64,000 nt of DNA from [Lactobacillus] timonensis (GTDB taxonomy: Bacteria; Bacillota; Bacilli; Lactobacillales; Lactobacillaceae). The notes beneath the pieces were generated by a model, which did not search any database, was not told the origin of the DNA, and saw only the letters and a program-made list of their open reading frames with translations. Shown here in pieces: positions 53,647 through 62,991 of this stretch. Positions within the stretch are counted from its first letter, which is position 1, and each line of letters opens with the position of its first letter. Both the position numbers and the translations under genes were made by a program. The DNA lies in the NCBI RefSeq assembly GCF_900240275.1, contig NZ_LT964761.1, forward strand, positions 875,302 through 939,301, given 5' to 3'.

Positions 53647-55140
53647 GTGGAACACAAGACTGAGGAGGGACAACCACACTTAAAGCTGGTAACGGTCGCC
53701 CTGTTGATGTCCAATATTATGGCGGGATTAGACGGAACGATCGTTAACACTGCCATGCCGGCAATCACCAGCGACCTTCATGCTTTGTCGTATATTGGCT
53801 GGATTGTTGCTGTTTTCCTGTTAGGAATGTCGGTCTCCACCCCGCTGTGGAGTAAGTTTGGTGAACACGTCGGCAATAAGGTAGCCTTTTTGGCTGCAAC
53901 AATGCTGTTTATCGGCGGGTCAATTTTTCAGGGATCAGCACAAAACATCCAGTTCTTTATCCTTTCCCGGGCAATAATGGGGATTGGTGCTGGTGGGATG
54001 AACACGATCCCAATGATTGCCTATGGCTTCTTATATGATGACCTGCACCAACGAGCTCAGGTAGTCGGCCTCTCCAGTGCGTTTTTTAACACTGCCTCCA
54101 TTATCGGTCCACTCCTTGGCGGCTGGATTGTCGACACCTGGAACTGGCGGTGGATTTTCTACATTAACGTGCCGATTGCCCTGGTATCGATTACGATTGT
54201 TGGTCTTTACTTTAAACCGACCCACCACGGAGCAGCCGGAAAGGACATTGACTACCGTGGAGCAACCTTAATGGTGTTAGGACTTACTTCCATTTTGGCA
54301 GGTATTGAAATGCTTGGGACGAGTGCTGGTTGGTTAGTTGCGGCAATGCTAGTATTAGGAGTTGCGTTGATGGTCTTAATGGCTCATACGGAGCGCCATG
54401 TCCAGGATCCAATTATCCCCGGTCGTTTGTTTACCAACAAGCAGCTGGTTGTAGATTTTTCCTTATTTGTGGTAATGTGGGGAGCCTTCATCGCGTTCAT
54501 TACTTATATCCCAATGTGGGCGCAAGGTCTGCTGGGGATGAGTGCCCTTATTGGTGGTGTGACACAAATTCCGGGGGCGTTGACTAACTTTGCCGGCGCG
54601 GAAGTCGCTGCGACGGCTCAGGAACGCCATCCAAAGTACTGGTTAGTCACTGGCGGTGTGTTAACGTTAATGATCGCTTTTGGTATCGTCTTAATCGGTG
54701 GGCAGCACACACCATTCTGGTTGTTATTGCTTGCTGGGGCTTTTGAGGGTTTTGGCGTTGGTTTCAACTTCAACATTTTGCAGGTGAGTGTCCAAACAGA
54801 CGTGTCAGTTGATGACTTGCCAGTGGCAACGTCCGTGGCTTACTTGTTACGGATCCTCAGTCAGACGATGATGTCTGCACTCTACGGGGTAGTCCTCAAC
54901 GTTACTCTGGAGAGTGAACTGGCTAAGCATCACGGTATTACGATGAAAATGATGAACCAGTTAACCAATGCGGCAACGGCGAAAAACCTGTCAGTTGGTC
55001 TTATCCCGACGATGCGAAACATCCTTTTTCATGGCTACCGTAACACCATGATTGTGGCTTTTGTCCTCGGAGCAGGATGTCTCCTAATTGCGGTAACGGT
55101 TGCTATTAAACAGTCACGTTTACCAAAAACGACTGAGTAA
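53647..55140 (+). CDS. MFS transporter, DHA2 (EmrB/QacA-like)
   Basis: 497 residues, 14 predicted helices. LLMSNIMAGLDGTIVNTAMP is the first-helix signature with the D-x-T-I-V motif of DHA2 drug exporters; GPLLGGWIVDTWNWRWIFY is motif C. Start GTG 53647 after AAAGAGGGATG. Likely proton-driven export of drugs or metabolites. Ends with a terminator at 55154-55182. Confidence 0.88.
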   Translation: MEHKTEEGQPHLKLVTVALLMSNIMAGLDGTIVNTAMPAITSDLHALSYIGWIVAVFLLGMSVSTPLWSKFGEHVGNKVAFLAATMLFIGGSIFQGSAQNIQFFILSRAIMGIGAGGMNTIPMIAYGFLYDDLHQRAQVVGLSSAFFNTASIIGPLLGGWIVDTWNWRWIFYINVPIALVSITIVGLYFKPTHHGAAGKDIDYRGATLMVLGLTSILAGIEMLGTSAGWLVAAMLVLGVALMVLMAHTERHVQDPIIPGRLFTNKQLVVDFSLFVVMWGAFIAFITYIPMWAQGLLGMSALIGGVTQIPGALTNFAGAEVAATAQERHPKYWLVTGGVLTLMIAFGIVLIGGQHTPFWLLLLAGAFEGFGVGFNFNILQVSVQTDVSVDDLPVATSVAYLLRILSQTMMSALYGVVLNVTLESELAKHHGITMKMMNQLTNAATAKNLSVGLIPTMRNILFHGYRNTMIVAFVLGAGCLLIAVTVAIKQSRLPKTTE

Positions 55141-55153
55141 AATTATTATAGAT

Positions 55154-55182
55154 GGGTTTGCTTGCGGGCAAGCCCGTTTTTT
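55154..55182 (+). terminator. Terminator after the DHA2 gene
   Basis: GGGTTTGC (55154-55161) pairs with GCAAGCCC (55168-55175, one G-U), then GTTTTTTAT. Confidence 0.82.
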
Positions 55183-55258
55183 ATCAGCAAAATAATTAAC
55201 TGGTGATGGCTGTTTCGTGTTACGATTTATCCATAACAAACAAGAAGGAGTACACAGG

Positions 55259-56269
55259 ATGGTTAACAATGGCCAAAAATCTCAATCTCTTGTTGCCGAG
55301 TTAGCAGCCAGTCTTAGTGATAATCTTAAAGATCGTCGCCGGTGTGGTGACCACGTTTCGCCGCGAGCGACGGTGGCATCACTAGGAATTCAGTTGTCAG
55401 GTTTTAAACGGGCCCTTGGCAACCCGGAGTCATTGGCATCGTTGATGGCCCAAGGTCGGGAAGATAACGCCCGGCCGTATGACTTTCCCCGTGGCGTTAG
55501 TTTTGATGTTGCTGTTAACAAGAAAACCATTGGTGGTAGTGAAGTAGTAGTGCTAAACCGTAACGGTAGCGACAACCAGGCCCAGATTATCTATTTGATC
55601 GGTGGGGCTTATCTCGTCCGGTCAGACAAGCAGCACTGGCAGTTTTTGAACCGCTTAGCTATTACTACTGGCTGTCAGATTATCGTGCCGCTGTATCCCT
55701 TGTTACCACAATATGACTTTACCGTTGCGTACCAATTCCTGTTGCAGCTGTATACTGAGACTTATAACCAGGTCGCGGTTAGCAACATCACCTTGATGGG
55801 TGACTCTGCTGGTGCTGGCTTAGCGGCGGGCTTTTGTGAGTATCTTGGGCAACGTGGTTTGCCCCAGCCTGGCAACCTGGTGCTGATTTCACCATGGGTC
55901 GATGCAACGCTGAACAGCCCGCTGATTGACCGCTACGTGGAAAAGGACGTCACACTGGACCCAGATGGCCTCCGCCACATTGGTCGTCTGTGGGCTGGGA
56001 AGGCTGATCCTCACGATTACCGAGTAAGTCCCTTATACGGTGATGTTCACTCCTTGCGCCGGGTGATGGTCTTTACCGGAACTCACGAGGTGATGTACCC
56101 GCAAACCAATGACTTTGTTCGTAAACTACGTCAGCAGGGTGTTCAGGTTGATTACCATATCGGGCGGGGGCTTTTTCATATTTACCCGCTTTACGATATT
56201 CCTGAGGCGTCTGAGGCGCTTAAAACAATTGATCAGACAATCCGGCAGGATGAATTGCCGGTAGAATAG
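55259..56269 (+). CDS. Alpha/beta hydrolase (lipase/esterase, HSL-like)
   Basis: 336 residues. IYLIGGAYLVRSDKQHWQFL replaces the HGGG oxyanion motif of hormone-sensitive-lipase-like enzymes, VSNITLMGDSAGAGLAAGF is the GDSAG nucleophile elbow, FTGTHEVMYPQTNDF the acid region and GRGLFHIYPLYDIPEA the catalytic His. Cytoplasmic esterase for short acyl chains. ATG 55259 sits eight bases after AAGGAG. Ten bases before the DJ-1 gene, probably one operon. Confidence 0.85.
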   Translation: MVNNGQKSQSLVAELAASLSDNLKDRRRCGDHVSPRATVASLGIQLSGFKRALGNPESLASLMAQGREDNARPYDFPRGVSFDVAVNKKTIGGSEVVVLNRNGSDNQAQIIYLIGGAYLVRSDKQHWQFLNRLAITTGCQIIVPLYPLLPQYDFTVAYQFLLQLYTETYNQVAVSNITLMGDSAGAGLAAGFCEYLGQRGLPQPGNLVLISPWVDATLNSPLIDRYVEKDVTLDPDGLRHIGRLWAGKADPHDYRVSPLYGDVHSLRRVMVFTGTHEVMYPQTNDFVRKLRQQGVQVDYHIGRGLFHIYPLYDIPEASEALKTIDQTIRQDELPVE

Positions 56270-56279
56270 GAGGACTTCA

Positions 56280-56852
56280 ATGACAAAAGTTGCGATTATG
56301 TGTGCAGATGGATGTGAAGAAGTTGAGGCATTGACACCAGTAGACGTTTTTCGTCGACTAGGAATTCAAGCAGACATGGTGGGATTGAGCTCGACCACTG
56401 TAACTGGGGCTCATGACATTAAGCTGACCGCCGATAAAGTGCTGGATGACTCCTTACTGGGTTACGATGCCGTAATCTTTCCAGGCGGAATGGGCGGTGC
56501 ACAACATCTCCGTGACTGCGAGCCGCTGGAAAAATTGATGGTTAAGCGTCAACAGGATGGTAAGTGGAACTGTGCAATGTGTGCAGCACCGACTGCCTTT
56601 GCTCATTATGGCTTGTTGAATGATGCTGATTACACCGTTTATCCTGGGATGGAAGAGGACGTTGCAAAGGAAGCTAAGAACAGCCGCTTCCATGAAGATA
56701 TTACGGTTGTCGACGAGAAGCACCACCTGGTTACTAGTCGTGGACCAGCCACAGCAATGGCCTATGCCTTCCAGATAGCTGCTGTCTTGGGGATTGACAC
56801 CAATGATCTCCAACACGCAATGCTCTATGATTTCCTGAAGGAAAATATTTAA
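56280..56852 (+). CDS. DJ-1/PfpI family protein
   Basis: 190 residues. VAIMCADGCEEVEALTPVDV is the conserved start with the active-site Glu, and NCAMCAAPTAFAHYGLL holds the nucleophile Cys at the elbow. Family members include YajL/ThiJ-type chaperone-like or deglycase enzymes; activity is debated. ATG 56280 follows AGGAGG. A terminator at 56865-56906 ends the unit. Confidence 0.9.
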   Translation: MTKVAIMCADGCEEVEALTPVDVFRRLGIQADMVGLSSTTVTGAHDIKLTADKVLDDSLLGYDAVIFPGGMGGAQHLRDCEPLEKLMVKRQQDGKWNCAMCAAPTAFAHYGLLNDADYTVYPGMEEDVAKEAKNSRFHEDITVVDEKHHLVTSRGPATAMAYAFQIAAVLGIDTNDLQHAMLYDFLKENI

Positions 56853-56864
56853 ATCAAGTGTAAA

Positions 56865-56906
56865 ATGACGCGATGGGATCAGGTCCTGATTCGCGTCATT
56901 TTGCTT
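56865..56906 (+). terminator. Terminator after the DJ-1 gene
   Basis: AAATGACGCGA (about 56864-56874) pairs with TCGCGTCATTTT (about 56892-56903) around a 17-base loop with its own ATCAGG/CCTGAT stem. Confidence 0.85.
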
Positions 56907-57009
56907 ATTGGGGCCGTTTTCACGGGCTAATTTAGCATATTAATTGAATCGCAACACTAATCACGGTAAAATATTTTCACGTAACACATTCGCAAAGGAG
57001 AATTGGTTA

Positions 57010-58455
57010 ATGGCAAAGCATATCGCAACTTGTACTTCTTTTTTAGCCGGCAAAGATGCCACAATTGACGGTTCGTTGATGGTGGGTCGTAATGTCGACA
57101 CTTTTGGCCCAATTGATCCACAGAAGGTCAAAATTTATCCAGCATACCGTAATGAACAACGAATTGTGAAGTCGTACCTCAATAAGTTTGAGGGTGAGTG
57201 TCCAACAAGCGGTTACCGCTACCAGGGTGTTCCTAACCTGGACAGCAATTTCCGCAAGGAAGGGGTCTTTGACGAAAGCGGCTTTAACGAAAAGGGCGTC
57301 GGCATGAGTGCAACGGAAAGTGTTTATGCGAACGAACGGGTCTTGGCAATTGACCCCCTCGATACCGATCGCGGGGTTAACGAAGACGTGATTGTTGCAA
57401 TGACGCTGCCGTACTCGGACAGTGCACGCGATGCTGTTGTTCGTCTGGGTCAAGTGATTGCTAAGTACGGCTCTGCAGAAGGCAATGGCGTTGCTTTCGT
57501 TGACGAAAATGATATTTGGTACATGGAAATCGTCACTGGCCACCACTGGGTTGCTCAGCGGATCCCGGATGACGCCTATGCGGTTACTGGTAACCGGATA
57601 GCGATCCAGCAGGTTAACTTCGACGACCCGAAGAACTTTATGTGGTCAGAGGGAATTCAAGAGTTTGTCAGTGACAATAACTTGAACCCCGACAAACATG
57701 GCTGGAATTTCCGTCACATTTTTGGGACAGCAACTACCTTTGATACTCACTACAATACGCCGCGGCAGTGGTTCGGCCATTTGCTGATGAATCCGGCGGA
57801 AAAGATGGAGCCAACGGACTTTGACCTCCCATTTATTGCCCGAACTAACCACAAGATTACCCTTGAAGATATGCAGACCTACCTGGGCAGCCACTATGAG
57901 AACACCCCGTATGATCCACTGGGCAAGGGCAGTGAAGAAGACCGTGTTCGTTTCCGCCCGATTGGCTTGAACCGGACCCAGAACTCACACGTCCTGCAGG
58001 TCAATCCGGAGATGCCAACGTACGCTAACCACATTATGTGGCTCTGTTTGGGTGTTCCAACCTTCACTCCGTATGTCCCGTTCTTCAGTGAAGCTACCTC
58101 GATTTCCCAAACTTACGCTGTAACACCGACATCACTGAATATGAACCTGCGCAGTGCTTATTGGATGTACCGGGTACTGTCCGAAACAGTCGAATCTTAC
58201 TACTCTGAATTCTTGCAGGATGACCTTGATTACCTGAAGGCGGCTCGCGAATATCTGTACCGCTGGGTTAAGACCACGGCACAAAAGGTTGCCGACGAGA
58301 AGATGGATCGTGACCAAGCGGACCTGTTCCTGAGTGATGAAATGGCTAAGATGAACCGAGAGATGGGTAAGCGAACCAAGGACCTGCTTAGCAAGTTGCT
58401 GATGAACGGAATGGGGCTTTCTAAGTTAACCTTTAAGATGGATGAAAACCTCTAG
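57010..58455 (+). CDS. Dipeptidase, C69 family (PepD-like)
   Basis: 481 residues. The N-terminal nucleophile Cys lies in IATCTSFLAGKDATIDGSLM, typical of C69 dipeptidases of lactobacilli, followed by VGRNVDTFGP. GVGMSATESVYANERVL and WYMEIVTGHHWVAQRIPDDA are further family blocks. Cytoplasmic dipeptidase with broad specificity. ATG 57010 is eight bases after AAGGAG; the in-frame ATG at 56944 lacks a ribosome site. Confidence 0.92.
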   Translation: MAKHIATCTSFLAGKDATIDGSLMVGRNVDTFGPIDPQKVKIYPAYRNEQRIVKSYLNKFEGECPTSGYRYQGVPNLDSNFRKEGVFDESGFNEKGVGMSATESVYANERVLAIDPLDTDRGVNEDVIVAMTLPYSDSARDAVVRLGQVIAKYGSAEGNGVAFVDENDIWYMEIVTGHHWVAQRIPDDAYAVTGNRIAIQQVNFDDPKNFMWSEGIQEFVSDNNLNPDKHGWNFRHIFGTATTFDTHYNTPRQWFGHLLMNPAEKMEPTDFDLPFIARTNHKITLEDMQTYLGSHYENTPYDPLGKGSEEDRVRFRPIGLNRTQNSHVLQVNPEMPTYANHIMWLCLGVPTFTPYVPFFSEATSISQTYAVTPTSLNMNLRSAYWMYRVLSETVESYYSEFLQDDLDYLKAAREYLYRWVKTTAQKVADEKMDRDQADLFLSDEMAKMNREMGKRTKDLLSKLLMNGMGLSKLTFKMDENL

Positions 58456-58477
58456 TCATCAATGTTACTGAATTTAT

Positions 58478-58507
58478 TCCCGACGTCATTGACGCCGGGA
58501 TTTTTTG
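58478..58507 (+). terminator. Terminator after pepD-like gene
   Basis: TCCCG (58478-58482) pairs with CGGGA (58496-58500), with inner GACGTC/GACGCC, then TTTTTT. Confidence 0.8.
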
Positions 58508-58516
58508 TCTGGTGTG

Positions 58517-58522
58517 CTATAA
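58517..58522 (+). promoter_or_regulatory. -10 element of the NERD gene
   Basis: GTGCTATAATC: TATAAT-type element (about 58518-58523), 25 bases before the start codon; the terminator occupies the -35 area. Confidence 0.45.
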
Positions 58523-58547
58523 TCTTTTTGTTATGGGAGGGATTGAA

Positions 58548-60119
58548 ATGTTTGGCAAACACGAACCGACTGTTAACTTTGGCGGCCAGGAATACACCAT
58601 CACCGAACTGGCGGAAAAGTATTTTGAAGTTGTGAAAGACTACAACCAATTACATGACCAATATGAAGAATTAAAGCGCCAGAATGAGAAGCTGAGTAAG
58701 CAGTTGGACCAGCAAGTGGTTGCTAATCAACCCTTTGCGGGCGCTGGTGAGAAGACCGCTGCCGATGTGACCCCGGTTGTTGATACGACGATTTATACCC
58801 GGCCCGAGCTTAGCGGAGTGATGTCGACTAAGGAGTTAATTGGTCGCTACTACATGCTTGTCATGAATTCAATGAATGAATACCGGGCCGAGATTGAACA
58901 ACTTCAGCAACGTCTTGATGATTCATTGAGCCACGATGGTCACACTGGCTTTCTACAGATTGTGAAAGCCAACAAGACGGCTGGTGAATACCGCCAACAA
59001 ATCAATAAGAGTAACGAACAGCTGGTTAATTACGTGGATAGTCATCCCCAGCAAGTGCGGTTGGTTAATAACGGTAAGACCTGGCAACGGGATGATGAAC
59101 AACGGGGCATTAAGTACTGGCAGCGTTTTGTTGCCTATTATCGTCAACAGTTGGAAGACCTGCTCAAAAAAGACCAGCAGATGCGCAACAACTTTAAGTT
59201 TGCGATCAAAGAAGATAAGGAGCAGGCAATGCAGGTTCGCAACCTGAAGCCATCTTTCCTCTCCAATAGTGGTCGGCTTCGACTGGGCGAGATTGATGGC
59301 GGTATTAAGGACCGCGATCAGTGGCAAAAAGAGATGGATGATTTTCAGCGACGGCTAACGGGCTTTTTGCGCGGAATGGTGGGAGAACAGCGGATTCGCA
59401 ACGTGGTTGGCGAACGCCATAACCAACTTTTAACGTCCCTTAATTTGCCGTATTCCTATGATGGCAAGCATGCCAATAGTAATCAGGTTGATTGCATCGT
59501 TGTTAATCGTCACGGCATCTTTATTCTGGAGGTCAAGAACTTCAGCGCTAGCGAGTTGGGAATCAATGCTGACGGGACCATTTATGGTAAGTGGGGCGAA
59601 AGCTTTAAACGCTACGAGAAGATGAATATTGTGACGCAGGGGGAAAATCACCGGGCAGCTGTTAAATTAGCGCTAGAAAAGGATGCGTTGACTGCCAAGC
59701 ATCTCCGTTACTTAACCAAGAACATCCACGTGCTTTATGTGTCAGCGAACCCGTCAACGAAACAACGCCCGGCACCTAAGCAACAACCGGGATATTATTT
59801 TATGGGTCTCGATGAGTTAGTCCAAGCCGTGAGCGCGGCGGAGGGCAACTTACGCCCAGAAGTAGTGGAGCAGGTAGCAGAAGCGCTGACCCATGCTCAA
59901 CAGTGTGAAAAGGCATATCCGCAATATCTTTTCCCAGAACGTCCAGACATGGTCCTGGCGGGTGCCTGGAACCAGTTGCAACTGATTGAGCAGCTCAACC
60001 AGACAAAGCTTGACGACCTGGTAAACAAAAAGGACCCTGAATTAATCAGGGCCCTCCAACAAGCGGGGTTAAAAAACTGTGATGGTTATTTGACTCATCA
60101 GCCACGAAAACATCAATAA
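58548..60119 (+). CDS. NERD domain protein with coiled coil
   Basis: 523 residues. The first 90 residues are a coiled coil (FEVVKDYNQLHDQYEELKRQ), residues 90-260 a Gln-rich helical part, then a NERD nuclease-related domain from about 280: GMVGEQRIRNVV, NQVDCIVVNRHGIFILEVKN (the D...E-V-K of a PD-(D/E)xK fold). A short C-terminal helical part ends in a possible helix-hairpin-helix (LIRALQQAGLKNCDGYL). ATG 58548 after GGGAGGG. DNA processing is possible but unproven for this branch. Confidence 0.85.
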   Translation: MFGKHEPTVNFGGQEYTITELAEKYFEVVKDYNQLHDQYEELKRQNEKLSKQLDQQVVANQPFAGAGEKTAADVTPVVDTTIYTRPELSGVMSTKELIGRYYMLVMNSMNEYRAEIEQLQQRLDDSLSHDGHTGFLQIVKANKTAGEYRQQINKSNEQLVNYVDSHPQQVRLVNNGKTWQRDDEQRGIKYWQRFVAYYRQQLEDLLKKDQQMRNNFKFAIKEDKEQAMQVRNLKPSFLSNSGRLRLGEIDGGIKDRDQWQKEMDDFQRRLTGFLRGMVGEQRIRNVVGERHNQLLTSLNLPYSYDGKHANSNQVDCIVVNRHGIFILEVKNFSASELGINADGTIYGKWGESFKRYEKMNIVTQGENHRAAVKLALEKDALTAKHLRYLTKNIHVLYVSANPSTKQRPAPKQQPGYYFMGLDELVQAVSAAEGNLRPEVVEQVAEALTHAQQCEKAYPQYLFPERPDMVLAGAWNQLQLIEQLNQTKLDDLVNKKDPELIRALQQAGLKNCDGYLTHQPRKHQ

Positions 60120-60127
60120 TATTGATC

Positions 60128-60166
60128 AAGGAAGTCGCAAGTTCATTTTTGCTACTTCCTTTGTTT
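60128..60166. terminator. Bidirectional terminator
   Basis: AAGGAAGTCGCAA (60128-60140) pairs with TTGCTACTTCCTT (60149-60161), one mismatch, for the convergent NERD and mprF genes. Confidence 0.82.
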
Positions 60167-62721
60167 TAGTTAATCCGCTGCAAACGGTGAACCGGCTGGT
60201 TAATGACGATTACCAGTGCAAGAATGTTGCTAATAATTGAGTTCTTTTTCCGGTAGACCGTGTAGCGGCCTTCCCAACGGTCCGCATACTTGGCCTTGTA
60301 GCGACGCAGTCCTTGGAAACCGTAAAAACGGTAACCGTATTCGTAGATGAAGTGGGCAATTTTTTCTTCCAGGAAACTGAAACGGGACTGACCAACGTTG
60401 CTCAGTGGTGCCATCCCCAGGTCAAATTCTTGGTAGCCGTGTTCTTGACCATAGAGGAACATCGAGATGAATACTTTGTCCATGATGCCGGATGGGGCGT
60501 CCTTACTATGGCGCATCAGATCGATCGTCAGCAACTTCTTGGAGCCAGTTGGCATGAAGGTAGCAAAGGCAACCATCCGGCCATCTTTGTTGCGGACTAT
60601 TCCGACAGGTGCCTGGTTGACATAGTAGTCTTCAAAGAAGCCGAGCGAGAACCCTTTTTCTACTTGATCGCCAAGCCAGTCGTTGGAAACGGTCCGCATT
60701 TCATTGAGCAGGGGGTCAGAAAACGGTGGTTGTTCGATGGAAAACTGGTAGCCTTTTCGGTCAAACTTGTGCATCAGGGCCCGTTGTGAGCGTTGACGTT
60801 TGCCGGCGAGGGTAAAGTTGGCCAAGTTAACCCTGCCATCTTCACCGGTTTTGATGAAGTCAAACCCAAATTCGTGCAGCATCATCGTTGTTTTTTCACC
60901 GACTTCGTAAAACAACGGCTGGTAACCGTATAAGTCGGCCTTGTTAATGAAGTCGATAAAGGCGTTGCGAAGAACTGCCTGGTTACCGACTGGTTCGCCC
61001 ATGACGATGATTTTATCGTACTTAAGCTGGTACATTAGGTACAATTGGTCTTGACCATCCTGCTGATAGAAGTATAAGAACTTATCGCGAAGGAAAGCCA
61101 GGTGACTGGTTTCATTACCACCAAATTGGTCGATAACTTTGCGGATTCGGTCGGCCCTGAAGGAATCAACTGCCAGAAATGGATCGTTCGCGGTCGTAAA
61201 ATAGCCCATCATGATAAACATGACGACCAGTCCCAACAGCAACCCCACAAAGCCAGACAGCCAGATTTTTTCTCCTGGGAAGAGAAGGAAGTCAGGAATG
61301 TGGTGGGCAGCGAGGTAGCGTGGACGGTTAATGACCCCGATAACAAAGTAAATCGCGAGTGAACCAAAGAAGATGGTGATGTCAAATATTAGTTTGCCCA
61401 GGGAGTAAACAAATTTTTTCCGGTACAGCGTCCGTCGTGACATCAGCACGAGAATGAAGACGAAGACCAAAAAGACGGTTAAACTGATGGTGCCCAGGTT
61501 CCAAATCGTGTTGACAATACCGATGCCAAGAATGACTAGTGTTGGCCAGTAGGCCTTGGTCAGTTTGGCCTGTAAGCCACGGGCGCAGGCTAGTAGCGCA
61601 ATCGCAAACAGCATCGTCGTCAACTGGTGGAGAAAGAAGAACGTGAAGGGGTAAAACTTCATTAAGAATTTGTTACCAGTGGTGAGGTCTGGCAAGCAGG
61701 CGGCCAGCAGCATCAGAATTCCCGAAAGGTACATAAAAGTTGTCAGCAGGTAATAGGCTAGCTGGTGGAGAGCTTGACGTGGCAAGTCGTCAAAGTAATT
61801 ATTCACCTTTTGACTTAACTGGGCCAGGCTCATGATGAGGGAGATGGCCAGTGGGACTAAGTAGTAGAAGACCCGGAACAAGAGTAACCAAATGACGGCC
61901 GTGGACTTGTGGACGCCGAGCATGGAGAGCTCCATCATCATGATGATGTCAAAGGAACCCAGTGCTCCGGGAATCATGGAGAGAATCCCGACAATTTGAG
62001 CAATCACGTACAGTGGCAAGACTGCGGCAACCGGAACGTGGATTCCCATCATGAAGCCGACCAGGATGAAAAAGAGTGCTACCAGTAACCATTCCAGGGT
62101 TGATGAAATAATAACAAAGGATTCCAGCTTAACTGTCAAGTCAGCAAATAATTGCGTTTCCCGTGCCTGGGTAATGATAATCAGTAATGGTGAGTAGCAG
62201 CCACCGAGGATCAACCATAGAATGTAGCGGTGTAAGTGGACACCCGTTTTGGAAGTCAAAATTAGGAGGAGGGCTAGCCAACAAAGGACCGACAAACCCG
62301 ACATTAAGAAGACAGTGATTTTCGAGATAGCAATCAGGACGTCGCCCTTTTTCTCGTTTTTTCGGCCATAAAAATAAGCCCGCAAGGTACCACCGATGAG
62401 CCCGCCGAAGCCGGCAATATTATTAATCGTGTTGGTAACCCAGCCGCTGCGAATAATGTATAGTGGCGAAAAATCAACCTTCAGTAGCTTGACAACGGCA
62501 AAGTCATAGCCAAGCATGGGGGTGATTGCTAAACAGCCACACACTAACATGATCAAAATACTTAACGGCGAGAGACTGGCCAGGCCGGTACCAACTTTGT
62601 GCCAGTCCACCTGCCGCAAAAAACTGGTAAGAGCGACAACAACGAAGAGTACGACCGAAAGGACAAAAATAACTTTGACGATTCGGCCATTACGCTGCCA
62701 CCAGCGAAGAACTGCTTGCAT
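60166..62721 (-). CDS. mprF: Phosphatidylglycerol lysyltransferase/flippase
   Basis: 851 residues, full-length MprF. About 14 membrane helices form the flippase (to about residue 510; VTNTINNIAGFGGLIGGTLR and MIPGALGSFDIIMM are flippase blocks). The cytoplasmic synthase (DUF2156) follows, with FLFYGQEHGYQEFDLGMAPL-type block YQEFDLGMAPLSNVG near the end. It adds lysine or another amino acid to phosphatidylglycerol and flips it outward, lowering negative charge and giving resistance to cationic peptides. ATG 62721 follows GGAGGA. Own promoter, divergent from tRNA-Asp. Confidence 0.93.
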   Translation of the reverse strand: MQAVLRWWQRNGRIVKVIFVLSVVLFVVVALTSFLRQVDWHKVGTGLASLSPLSILIMLVCGCLAITPMLGYDFAVVKLLKVDFSPLYIIRSGWVTNTINNIAGFGGLIGGTLRAYFYGRKNEKKGDVLIAISKITVFLMSGLSVLCWLALLLILTSKTGVHLHRYILWLILGGCYSPLLIIITQARETQLFADLTVKLESFVIISSTLEWLLVALFFILVGFMMGIHVPVAAVLPLYVIAQIVGILSMIPGALGSFDIIMMMELSMLGVHKSTAVIWLLLFRVFYYLVPLAISLIMSLAQLSQKVNNYFDDLPRQALHQLAYYLLTTFMYLSGILMLLAACLPDLTTGNKFLMKFYPFTFFFLHQLTTMLFAIALLACARGLQAKLTKAYWPTLVILGIGIVNTIWNLGTISLTVFLVFVFILVLMSRRTLYRKKFVYSLGKLIFDITIFFGSLAIYFVIGVINRPRYLAAHHIPDFLLFPGEKIWLSGFVGLLLGLVVMFIMMGYFTTANDPFLAVDSFRADRIRKVIDQFGGNETSHLAFLRDKFLYFYQQDGQDQLYLMYQLKYDKIIVMGEPVGNQAVLRNAFIDFINKADLYGYQPLFYEVGEKTTMMLHEFGFDFIKTGEDGRVNLANFTLAGKRQRSQRALMHKFDRKGYQFSIEQPPFSDPLLNEMRTVSNDWLGDQVEKGFSLGFFEDYYVNQAPVGIVRNKDGRMVAFATFMPTGSKKLLTIDLMRHSKDAPSGIMDKVFISMFLYGQEHGYQEFDLGMAPLSNVGQSRFSFLEEKIAHFIYEYGYRFYGFQGLRRYKAKYADRWEGRYTVYRKKNSIISNILALVIVINQPVHRLQRIN

Positions 62722-62802
62722 GATTGAGAATCCTCCATTTCGAACAAAACATACTATTATTAGTATAAGCGATTCGGGGCAGAAACAAAATTGCTAAAGA
62801 GG

Positions 62803-62831
62803 TTGACGTTGGTTAAAAACTCCCGTATAAT
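62803..62831 (+). promoter_or_regulatory. Promoter of tRNA-Asp
   Basis: TTGACG (62803-62808), 17-base spacer, TATAAT (62826-62831). Confidence 0.8.
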
Positions 62832-62848
62832 GCTAAGCGTTGTCAAAT

Positions 62849-62923
62849 GGTCCGTTGGTCTAGTTGGTTTAGGACGCATCCCTGTCACGGATGAGATCAC
62901 GAGTTCGAGTCTCGTACGGACCG
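62849..62923 (+). tRNA. tRNA-Asp (GTC)
   Basis: 75 bases. Acceptor GGTCCGT pairs with ACGGACC, discriminator G as expected for Asp. Anticodon GTC at 62884-62886 between CATCC and GGATG; T loop GTTCGAGTC. No CCA encoded. Confidence 0.95.
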
Positions 62924-62928
62924 TTCCC

Positions 62929-62958
62929 GGCGTTGCGGTGTTGCCGCAACGCCTTTTC
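62929..62958 (+). terminator. Terminator after tRNA-Asp
   Basis: GGCGTTGCGG (62929-62938) pairs perfectly with CCGCAACGCC (62944-62953), then TTTTC. Confidence 0.88.
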
Positions 62959-62991
62959 TGTATATTATATTCTTGAGGGAGGACAGATAAG

